From NCBI GenBank assembly GCA_002306295.1, contig DBRI01000009.1:60472-79050 (forward strand): DNA of 18,579 nucleotides, read 5' to 3'. Position 1 is the stretch's first letter; each line of letters opens with the position of its first letter. A program made the position numbers and the translations under genes. The stretch comes from Patescibacteria group bacterium UBA1372 (GTDB lineage: Bacteria > Patescibacteriota > Microgenomatia > UBA12405). Shown in pieces: positions 11,823-18,420 of the stretch. Below the pieces are notes generated by a model, which saw only the letters and a program-made list of their open reading frames with translations, was not told the DNA's origin and ran no database searches.

Positions 11823-13289
11823 ATGAATTCAAAAAAATTCACTATTCTTCACAGCAACGATATGCACGGTGATTTTTTAGCCGAAATTGCCACCGGTAAA
11901 AAAGAATTAGTTGGTGGTTTATCCCTGTTATCAGGCTATATCAATAAAGTCAGAGCCGAGGAAGAAAACGTTCTTTATGTAATTTCCGGTGATATGCTCC
12001 AGGGTTCTCTCATTGACTCCGAATTTAAAGGCATTTCCACTATCGAAATCATGAATTATCTGGCTCCCGACGTAGTCGCTCTGGGTAATCACGAAGTCGA
12101 TTATGGTCTACCCCATCTTCTTTTCTTGGAAAAAATGGCCAATTTTCCCATAGTCAACGCCAATCTTTATATCAAAAAATACAACAAAAGGCTGATGAAC
12201 CCCCACCTTATTATCAAAAAAGCCGGTTTTGACATTCTTTTCACCGGTATTTTGACCGAAAAAGTCATCGACTCTCTTAAGACCGACGCTCTTATCGGTA
12301 GCTTTATATCAATCGAAGAAGCCAGCCAGGAAGTCGGCAAAATTTGCTCTGCCTACAAAAACGACGATATTGATTTGACTATTCTCTTGACTCATATTGG
12401 CTATGAATCCGATCTGAAATTAGCCTCTCTTTTGGATCCTGCCTGGGGTGTAGATATGATTATTGGCGGTCATTCTCACACTGTTCTAGATAAACCCAGC
12501 CATGTTAACAATATCCTAATTGCCCAGGCCGGCGTTGGCACCAATCAAATCGGCCGTTTCGATATCACCGTTGACGATGACACCAATAGTGTTGTTGATT
12601 ATAAGTGGAGCCTAATTCCCATTAATAACCAAATTGCGCCTCCAGATAAGCAATTAGAAAAATTTATCAATTCTTTCAAAACCCAAGTTGATCGGAAATA
12701 CAACACTCTTTTGACCAAATTCGCCAAAGTCCACACACATTCAGAGCGTGTTATAGAAACCGATCTTGGTAATCTGTTTGCCGATTCTTTTGCCAATATT
12801 TGCCAATCAGACGTTGTTTTGGTTGGTAGTGGCTCTATTCGCTCCAAAAGTTTAGGTCCACTAGTCACTCTAAAAGATTTCATGGCTTGTTTCCCCTATG
12901 ATGATAGTCTGACCAAATTTACTGTTACAGGACTTGACTTAAAAAATATTTTTTCTCATATTATGCGTCCTCAAAATAGAGACGGAGAAGGCGAATGTTA
13001 TCAGGTCAATGCCAATATTTCAGCTATTTTCGATGAAAAAAGCAAAAACCTAATTAGCCTGCGTTTTAAAGAAAAAGAAGTTATTGAACACAAATTATAT
13101 ACGCTTTCCATCCAAGGTTATCATTACAAAAATTGTCAGGCTTATTTAAATATTTCCGAAGAAAATCTTTTGAAATCTGGTCCCAGTAAAGTCATCACCA
13201 CCTCCGCTCAAATTGCCCTCGAAGAATATTTTCGCACTCATCAAAATTTATCCGCTTCCGTTTCCAATCGGCTTGTTTATCAGAAATAA
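11823..13289 (+). CDS. 5'-nucleotidase (UshA-like) metallophosphoesterase, no signal peptide
   Basis: 488 residues, two domains. The N-terminal calcineurin-like metallophosphoesterase (about 5-260) has the full dimetal set: ILHSNDMHG (Asp13, His15), SGDMLQGS (Asp57), LGNHEVDYG (Asn89, His90), LTHIGYESD (His191) and GGHSHT (His217, His219). The C-terminal 5'-nucleotidase domain (about 300-470) contains VIETDLGNLFADSF and VGSGSIRSK, the segments that form the nucleotide pocket. UshA, CpdB and related enzymes are normally exported, but here the protein begins MNSKKFTILHSND with no signal peptide. An intracellular role in nucleotide or nucleoside-diphosphate hydrolysis is therefore likely. TATAAT at 11811-11816 ends 6 nt before the ATG. 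The response-regulator promoter box begins right at its stop codon. Confidence 0.92.
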   Translation: MNSKKFTILHSNDMHGDFLAEIATGKKELVGGLSLLSGYINKVRAEEENVLYVISGDMLQGSLIDSEFKGISTIEIMNYLAPDVVALGNHEVDYGLPHLLFLEKMANFPIVNANLYIKKYNKRLMNPHLIIKKAGFDILFTGILTEKVIDSLKTDALIGSFISIEEASQEVGKICSAYKNDDIDLTILLTHIGYESDLKLASLLDPAWGVDMIIGGHSHTVLDKPSHVNNILIAQAGVGTNQIGRFDITVDDDTNSVVDYKWSLIPINNQIAPPDKQLEKFINSFKTQVDRKYNTLLTKFAKVHTHSERVIETDLGNLFADSFANICQSDVVLVGSGSIRSKSLGPLVTLKDFMACFPYDDSLTKFTVTGLDLKNIFSHIMRPQNRDGEGECYQVNANISAIFDEKSKNLISLRFKEKEVIEHKLYTLSIQGYHYKNCQAYLNISEENLLKSGPSKVITTSAQIALEEYFRTHQNLSASVSNRLVYQK

Positions 13290-13328
13290 TTAAGCCAAAC
13301 TTAAGAAATCCGTTATATACTATCCACC
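13290..13328 (+). promoter_or_regulatory. Promoter of the response-regulator gene with a direct-repeat activator box
   Basis: Two TTAAG half-sites at 13290-13294 and 13301-13305 (11 bp apart, one helical turn) are followed after 10 nt by the -10 TATACT (13316-13321), and the ATG starts 7 nt later. No -35 consensus is present; the repeats occupy its place. The 17-bp box matches the one before the macA-like gene at 15 of 17 positions with the same distance to the -10. The half-site layout resembles OmpR/PmrA-family sites (YTTAAK-N5-YTTAAK is the published PmrA box), so autoregulation is inferred. Confidence 0.7.
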
Positions 13329-13997
13329 ATGAGAATACTTTTAGTGGAAGATGAGATTAAATTAGCCAATGCCGTTAAGAGAGCTCTAGAGTTTCAAAAA
13401 TATACTGTCGATGTAGCCAATGACGGCCGACTCGGACTCGATCTGGCCATCGGAGAAAAATATGACCTAATTATTTTAGATCTCATGCTTCCTGGGTATA
13501 CTGGTTTACAGATTTGCACCAATCTTAGAGCTGAAAAAATTTCCACTCCGGTTTTAATTCTGACCGCCAAAGGCCAAATTGATGACAAAATTATTGGTCT
13601 TGATAGTGGTGCTGACGATTATATGGTCAAGCCCTTTTCCTTTGAAGAATTATTCGCTCGCATCAGATCCTTGGTTAGAAGAGCCACAAATTCTGATGAT
13701 AATATTTTAACTGTCGACAATTTATCACTAAATACAGTCACTTTCAAAGTCACTCGGGGTAAAACACATATCAATTTGTCTTCAAAAGAATTCGCCATTC
13801 TTGAGTATCTTCTAAGACACATTGGCTCAGTTGTCACCAAAGATCAAATTGTTCAATCCGTCTGGAACTACGACACCGATATTCTTCCCTCAACTATCGA
13901 AGTTCATATCAACCACCTTCGTCATAAAATTGATGCCCCTTTCAAGACTAAATTAATCCACACAGTTAGAGGTTTCGGTTACGAAATTAAAGTCTAG
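13329..13997 (+). CDS. OmpR/PhoB-family response regulator
   Basis: 222 residues, standard length. The receiver domain (1-118) has the acidic pocket Glu7/Asp8, phospho-acceptor Asp51 (LIILDLMLPGYTG), switch Thr79 (ILTAKG) and Lys101 (YMVKPFSFEEL). A short linker leads to the winged-helix effector domain (about 127-222): LSSKEFAILEYLLRHIGSVVTKDQIVQSVW, then the recognition helix region STIEVHINHLRHKID and the wing LIHTVRGFGYEI. All key residues are present, so it should be a functional phosphorylation-controlled DNA-binding regulator. It is followed after 2 nt by its histidine kinase. It probably activates its own promoter and that of the macA-like gene, since both carry the same direct-repeat box. 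Confidence 0.96.
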   Translation: MRILLVEDEIKLANAVKRALEFQKYTVDVANDGRLGLDLAIGEKYDLIILDLMLPGYTGLQICTNLRAEKISTPVLILTAKGQIDDKIIGLDSGADDYMVKPFSFEELFARIRSLVRRATNSDDNILTVDNLSLNTVTFKVTRGKTHINLSSKEFAILEYLLRHIGSVVTKDQIVQSVWNYDTDILPSTIEVHINHLRHKIDAPFKTKLIHTVRGFGYEIKV

Positions 13998-13999
13998 AA

Positions 14000-15016
14000 A
14001 TGTTTACTCAAGCCAGATTAAAACTAACTATCTATTATCTTTCTATCATCACGGTTATCAGTCTATTTTTTAGTTTAGCCATTTACACCAATGTTTCCAG
14101 ACAAATCGAAGGCTTTATTCGTATCCAAAATCAGCGCATCCAGCAATTTCATCAAAATGATGATTTAGGAGTTCCTCCTCCTCGTCCCAGAAATTTGCCT
14201 ATTATTTCAGTTGATGATCTAAAAGAACAGCAAGCAAAATTATTTTATTCTCTTCTTTTTATTAATTCTTCAATTCTTCTCCTTGCCGGAGGTGCCGGTT
14301 ACTTACTTGCCGGTAGAACCCTTCAACCCATCAAAGTAATGATGGACAAACAAAACCAGTTTATCGCTGATGCTTCTCACGAATTGCGTACTCCTATCGC
14401 CACTCTTCAGGCCGAAATGGAATCAAGTCTGATGGCCAAATCTATTACCGATAAAATTGCCCGAAATCTTATCAAAAGTAATTTAGAGGAAGTCAACCAT
14501 CTCAAAAAACTAACCAACAATTTGCTTTTACTTACTAGCAATCTTACTATCAATCCCAATCTCCAAAATTTACAACTAGCTACTATTATCAAAATCGCCA
14601 AGTCCAGAGTTGCCTCACTTGCTAAGCTTAAAAACATAAAAATTTCTTCAAAAATTCCCAAAGCTATCATCAGAGGTAATCAAAACAGTTTAGTTGAAGC
14701 TTTTATCATTCTTTTAGAAAATGCCATTAAATATAGCCACTCGAATTCATCAATCTTTATAACAGGCTCAAAATCTGATCACAAAATTAGCCTTTCTGTC
14801 AAAGATCAGGGGATTGGTATTTCAGCTAAAGACTTACCCCATATTTTTGAAAGATTTTATCGGGCAGACAAATCCAGGTCAAACACCGACGGTTTTGGCT
14901 TGGGTCTTTCTATTGCCAAAAAGATTATTACCGATCATCACGGCTCAATTTCTGTTACCAGTGCTCTCAACAAAGGTTCAACCTTCACCATTACTCTTCC
15001 CTTAAGCAAAATTTAA
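14000..15016 (+). CDS. Membrane sensor histidine kinase
   Basis: 338 residues. Two membrane helices (about 10-30 and 83-104) enclose a short extracytoplasmic loop of about 50 residues with a Pro/Arg patch GVPPPRPRNLP (57-67) and several Gln and Asn. There is no recognised sensor domain and no clear HAMP. The HisKA domain has its H-box at FIADASHELRTP (phospho-acceptor His127). The HATPase domain has the N-box LLENAIKYS (Asn241), G1 DQGIGI (269-274), F-box IFERFYRADKSR and G2 GFGLGLSIAKKI (298-309). All catalytic boxes are intact. The small loop suggests sensing at or near the membrane rather than binding a soluble ligand. It starts 2 nt after the response-regulator stop, and its last codons contain the regulatory box of the macA-like gene. 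Confidence 0.95.
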   Translation: MFTQARLKLTIYYLSIITVISLFFSLAIYTNVSRQIEGFIRIQNQRIQQFHQNDDLGVPPPRPRNLPIISVDDLKEQQAKLFYSLLFINSSILLLAGGAGYLLAGRTLQPIKVMMDKQNQFIADASHELRTPIATLQAEMESSLMAKSITDKIARNLIKSNLEEVNHLKKLTNNLLLLTSNLTINPNLQNLQLATIIKIAKSRVASLAKLKNIKISSKIPKAIIRGNQNSLVEAFIILLENAIKYSHSNSSIFITGSKSDHKISLSVKDQGIGISAKDLPHIFERFYRADKSRSNTDGFGLGLSIAKKIITDHHGSISVTSALNKGSTFTITLPLSKI

Positions 15017-15039
15017 GATTTATTAAATACAATCCCCAA
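15002..15039 (+). promoter_or_regulatory. Promoter of the macA-like gene with the shared direct-repeat box
   Basis: TTAAG half-sites at 15002-15006 and 15013-15017 (11 bp apart) are followed after 10 nt by the -10 TACAAT (15028-15033), which ends 6 nt before ATG 15040. The box (CTTAAG-CAAAA-TTTAAG) fits the published PmrA consensus YTTAAK-N5-YTTAAK and lies partly within the last codons of the histidine kinase gene. It matches the box before the response-regulator gene in sequence and spacing. Control by that regulator is inferred. Confidence 0.7.
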
Positions 15040-16383
15040 ATGAACCTAAAACACCTTATTCAATCTCTCAAAAAATCCTCCCTCAAACATAAAATTATCT
15101 TTCTGTCAGTTTTTATAGGTTTAGTTTTTCTCCTAAAGACTGTTATTTCTAAAAACAACCAACCCCAAACCACTTATCAAACTTCAACTGCTCAAATTGG
15201 CAATCTAATTTCTTCCATTTCAGCTACCGGCACTATTACTTCGGGCAATTACTCCAACATCACCACCAAAGCTTCAGGTACTGTCACTAAAGTCTATGTC
15301 ACCAATGGTCATACCGTCCGAAAAGGCCAAAAAATTGCCGATATTACTCTTGATGATTATGCCAAAGAGCGTCAAACCGCCGCTTGGGTAACTTATCTTG
15401 AAGCCAAAGAAACTGCTCTTGAATCCGTCAATCAACAAGCTGTTTCAGACATTGCCATGTGGCAAGCTCGTCAAGACATTCTAGATGCCCAAGATGCCTA
15501 TGACGATATGTTGGCAGACAACACCAACCCTGCCACCCACGAAGCTTACACCGAAGGCGAACGGACAATAATTATTAAAACTTTAGATCAAACTAAAAAA
15601 GCTTTTACTGTTGCTGAAGCCAAATACTCCAATTCTAAGGCAGATATAAGTTATGCCAATGCCAAAGTCGCCTCTGCTTATAGAAATTATCAGGAAAATT
15701 CATCTACTATTGTTGCTCCTGACACTGGGCTTATTAGCGACTTATCTCTTGCTCCTGGCTTACTTTTAAATGCTAACTCTTCTACCAGCTCTACCAGTGG
15801 CGCTACTATAGTTTCCGCCCAGACAGTCGGTAAAATAAATAATACTACTGGTCAACTTATTGCCACCGTCAATCTAACCGAAATAGATGTTGTCAAAGTC
15901 AAAGCCAATCAAAAAGTCAATCTTACTCTTGACGCCTATCCCGATCATACCTTCACTGGTAAAGTTCTAGCTGTCAACACTAGTGGTAGTACCAACTCTG
16001 GTGTTACCAATTATCCTGTCACCATTATTCTTGATCCCCTTGAAGTTGACATTTATCCCAATATGGCCGTTTCTGCCGATATTATCACCGATATTATTAC
16101 CGATGTTCTCTTAGTTCCTTCTACTGCTATCAAGGGTTTGACCTCCACCTCTGTCGATGTCCTTAAAGATGGATCTGTCAGTTCCGTTGAAGTTGAAATT
16201 GGCCAAACCAATGATTCTCAAACTATTGTCCTTTCAGGTCTAAATCCTGGCGACGTTGTCGTCACTTCTACTATCACCCAAGATAAATCTACAAGCACTG
16301 ATACTGCTTCTCCTTTTGGTGGCATTGGTACCAATCGTAGTAGTGGGGGTATGCCAGCTGGAGGTATGATTAGGGGTTTGTAA
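15040..16383 (+). CDS. MacA-like periplasmic adaptor (HlyD/RND-MFP family) of an ABC exporter
   Basis: 447 residues. A basic N-terminus and one membrane helix (about 19-37) anchor it. A barrel-sandwich (lipoyl-like) half follows, with TAQIGNLISSISATGTITSG and SGTVTKVYVTNGHTVRKGQKIADIT (about 79-103). The helical hairpin spans about 108-225. Then comes the second half-motif TIVAPDTGLISDLSLAPGLLL, a beta-barrel (TVNLTEIDVVKVKANQKVNLTLDAYPDHTFTGKV) and a membrane-proximal domain reaching about residue 420. The tail is Ser/Thr-rich and then Gly/Met-rich (GGIGTNRSSGGMPAGGMIRG). The order is that of MacA, which links the MacB transporter to further envelope parts. Downstream MacB-like genes follow at once (7 nt). 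CPR cells are thought to lack a classical outer membrane, so its outer partner is unknown. Confidence 0.92.
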   Translation: MNLKHLIQSLKKSSLKHKIIFLSVFIGLVFLLKTVISKNNQPQTTYQTSTAQIGNLISSISATGTITSGNYSNITTKASGTVTKVYVTNGHTVRKGQKIADITLDDYAKERQTAAWVTYLEAKETALESVNQQAVSDIAMWQARQDILDAQDAYDDMLADNTNPATHEAYTEGERTIIIKTLDQTKKAFTVAEAKYSNSKADISYANAKVASAYRNYQENSSTIVAPDTGLISDLSLAPGLLLNANSSTSSTSGATIVSAQTVGKINNTTGQLIATVNLTEIDVVKVKANQKVNLTLDAYPDHTFTGKVLAVNTSGSTNSGVTNYPVTIILDPLEVDIYPNMAVSADIITDIITDVLLVPSTAIKGLTSTSVDVLKDGSVSSVEVEIGQTNDSQTIVLSGLNPGDVVVTSTITQDKSTSTDTASPFGGIGTNRSSGGMPAGGMIRGL

Positions 16384-16390
16384 ACAGTAT

Positions 16391-17113
16391 ATGACCAAAC
16401 CCATCATCAAAATCAAAAACCTTTCCAAGGTTTACAAAACCGGAGATTTAGACTTAAAAGTCTTATCAGATATTTCTTTGTCTATTTACTCGGGAGAATT
16501 TGTTGCCATTATGGGCCCAAGTGGCTCTGGCAAGTCCACTCTTATGCATATTTTAGGTGCTCTCGACCTACCCACTACTGGTTCTTATTTTCTTGACGGT
16601 CAGGACGTCAGTAAATTATCCGATGACCAATTAGCCGAAATCAGAAACAAAAAAATTGGTTTTGTTTTTCAGGCTTACAATCTTTTATCCCGCACTACCG
16701 CCCTTGACAACGTTATTCTTCCCATGGATTATGCCGATATTTCTGAAAGTGACCAACTAGACAAAGCTATCCAGATGCTCAAATTAGTAGATCTGGAAGA
16801 CAGACTCAATCATACCCCCAGTAAACTTTCCGGTGGTCAACAACAACGTGTCGCCATTGCCAGAGCTTTAATTCTCAATCCTTCAATTATTTTAGCCGAC
16901 GAACCGACCGGTAATATTGCCAGTAATCAAGCCGAAGAAATTATGGCCATTTTTCAAAAATTAAATAACCAGGGTCACACTATTATTGTCATCACTCACG
17001 AACCGACCATTGCCCAGCATGCTAAAAGAATTATCCATCTTCTCGATGGAAAAATTGTTAAAGACGGTAATGGTCACCAACAAAAAATTGCCCAAATTAA
17101 TAAAAATCTATGA
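16391..17113 (+). CDS. MacB-like ABC exporter ATPase subunit
   Basis: 240 residues, one nucleotide-binding domain of the MacB/LolD type. Walker A is GPSGSGKST (42-50), the Q-loop is Gln94 in GFVFQAYNLL, the signature is LSGGQQQRVAIARAL (146-160), Walker B is IILADEPTGN (Asp170, Glu171), and the H-switch is His203 in ITHEP. The D-loop usually reads GNLDS but here is GNIAS, so the conserved Asp is Ala177; this is the only key departure. The domain is separate from the permease, unlike E. coli MacB, which fuses the two. It starts 7 nt after the macA-like gene and overlaps the permease gene by 4 nt (ATGA), indicating coupled, stoichiometric synthesis. Confidence 0.95.
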   Translation: MTKPIIKIKNLSKVYKTGDLDLKVLSDISLSIYSGEFVAIMGPSGSGKSTLMHILGALDLPTTGSYFLDGQDVSKLSDDQLAEIRNKKIGFVFQAYNLLSRTTALDNVILPMDYADISESDQLDKAIQMLKLVDLEDRLNHTPSKLSGGQQQRVAIARALILNPSIILADEPTGNIASNQAEEIMAIFQKLNNQGHTIIVITHEPTIAQHAKRIIHLLDGKIVKDGNGHQQKIAQINKNL

Positions 17114-18333
17114 AATTATCTAAGTTAATCAAAACCGGTATAAAAAATCTGTTTGCCAATAAAATGCGAACAGGTTTGGCAATTTTGGGTATTGTCATAG
17201 GTATTGGTAGTGTTATTGCTCTTATGTCTATGGGTCAAGCCAGTAAAATTGCCGTCCAGTCTCAAATCGAGTCAATTGGCAGTAACTTATTAACTGTTTC
17301 ACCCGGTTTCCAGGTATCAGGAAACGTCAGAGGAGCTGTTGGCGGTGCCACTACCTTAACCAACGATGACGCTCAAGCCATCAAAACTTCTTCCCAAATC
17401 ACCGCCATTAAAAATGTTTCCCCCGAATACTCTAGCCGTGCTCAAGTTATTGCTGGTCGAAACAATACCAATACCACAATTATTGGTATTGAACCCGTCT
17501 ATGCCGATGTTAGAAAAATTATCCTTTCATCAGGCAGTTTTATAAACAATCAACACCTCACTTCTATGTCAAAAGTGGCTGTTATCGGCCCCACTACTGC
17601 CACCGACCTTTTTGGTGATGGAGTCGATCCGGTAGGAGAGACTATTAGAATTTCTGGTAAGAACTTTCAAATTATTGGGGTTACTAAGTCAAAAGGGGGT
17701 AGTGGTATGGACAATTCCGATGATAGAATCCTAATTCCACTAACCACCGCCCAGAAACAGCTCTTTGGCGTCAAGCATTTAACTTCAATTGCTCTTGAAG
17801 CCAATAGTGATGAAGTCATGGTCACTGCTCAAAACCAGGTTGGTTATTTACTTTTAGATAGACACAATTTATCTGATCCCACTTCTGCCGACTTCCGTAT
17901 TATGTCTCAGTCTGATATTTTAGAAACGGCTTCAGCAATTACTGGTACTTTTACTACACTTTTATCAGGTATTGCCGCCATTTCTTTATTAGTTGGTGGC
18001 ATTGGTATCATGAATATTATGCTTATGTCAGTTACTGAGCGTACCCGTGAAATTGGTCTTAGAAAAGCCTTAGGTGCCAAGAAAAAAGTTATCATTTACC
18101 AATTTCTAATTGAATCAATTATTCTTACCTTTACTGGTGGTCTGATTGGTATTGTTTTTGGCCTTACTGGATTTTATATCTATACCAAAGTTGCTAATTC
18201 CACTTTCTTTGTTTCTATTTCTTCTATTTTATTAGCTTTCTTTGTTTCGGTTAGTATTGGTGTTTTATTTGGCTGGTACCCCGCCAAAAAAGCATCTGAT
18301 TTACAACCAATCGAAGCCCTCCGTTATGAATAA
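17110..18333 (+). CDS. MacB-like ABC exporter permease (FtsX/MacB_PCD)
   Basis: 407 residues. The N-terminus KTGIKNLFANKMRTGLAILGIVIGIGSVIALMSMGQ (about 8-43) is the conserved first membrane helix of MacB-type permeases. The large extracytoplasmic MacB_PCD domain spans about 45-265 (SIGSNLLTVSPG, VAVIGPTTATDLFG, DDRILIPLTTAQKQLFG). The FtsX domain with three further helices follows at about 278-400, including LLVGGIGIMNIMLMSVTERTREIGLRKALGAKK, which holds the coupling region contacting the ATPase. It ends in PAKKASDLQPIEALRYE, the usual family ending. Intact full length. With the ATPase and adaptor it should form a mechanotransducing exporter for peptides, antibiotics or lipid-like substrates; the substrate is unknown. 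Confidence 0.95.
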   Translation: MKLSKLIKTGIKNLFANKMRTGLAILGIVIGIGSVIALMSMGQASKIAVQSQIESIGSNLLTVSPGFQVSGNVRGAVGGATTLTNDDAQAIKTSSQITAIKNVSPEYSSRAQVIAGRNNTNTTIIGIEPVYADVRKIILSSGSFINNQHLTSMSKVAVIGPTTATDLFGDGVDPVGETIRISGKNFQIIGVTKSKGGSGMDNSDDRILIPLTTAQKQLFGVKHLTSIALEANSDEVMVTAQNQVGYLLLDRHNLSDPTSADFRIMSQSDILETASAITGTFTTLLSGIAAISLLVGGIGIMNIMLMSVTERTREIGLRKALGAKKKVIIYQFLIESIILTFTGGLIGIVFGLTGFYIYTKVANSTFFVSISSILLAFFVSVSIGVLFGWYPAKKASDLQPIEALRYE

Positions 18334-18360
18334 TTTAACTATTAATATGTCATTTTTATT

Positions 18361-18393
18361 TTCTCCCCTGTCAAGGGGAGAATCAAAGAGGGG
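18361..18393. repeat. Second GTCA-loop palindromic repeat
   Basis: A perfect 9-bp stem (18361-18369 with 18374-18382) closes a GTCA loop. It is followed by CAAAGAGGGG (18384-18393), the exact reverse complement of CCCCTCTTTG in the left arm of the element at 4250-4259. The two elements therefore look like differently truncated copies of one longer palindrome. This copy lies between the exporter permease gene and the next gene; no T-run follows, so it is not a typical terminator. Confidence 0.6.
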
Positions 18394-18420
18394 TTTCTAA
18401 AATTACAAATTTAACACATT

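Noticed and set aside
18361..18393. Terminator of the exporter operon
   Set aside because: The hairpin is followed by AATCAAAG rather than a T-run, and its sequence belongs to the same repeat family as the element at 4247.
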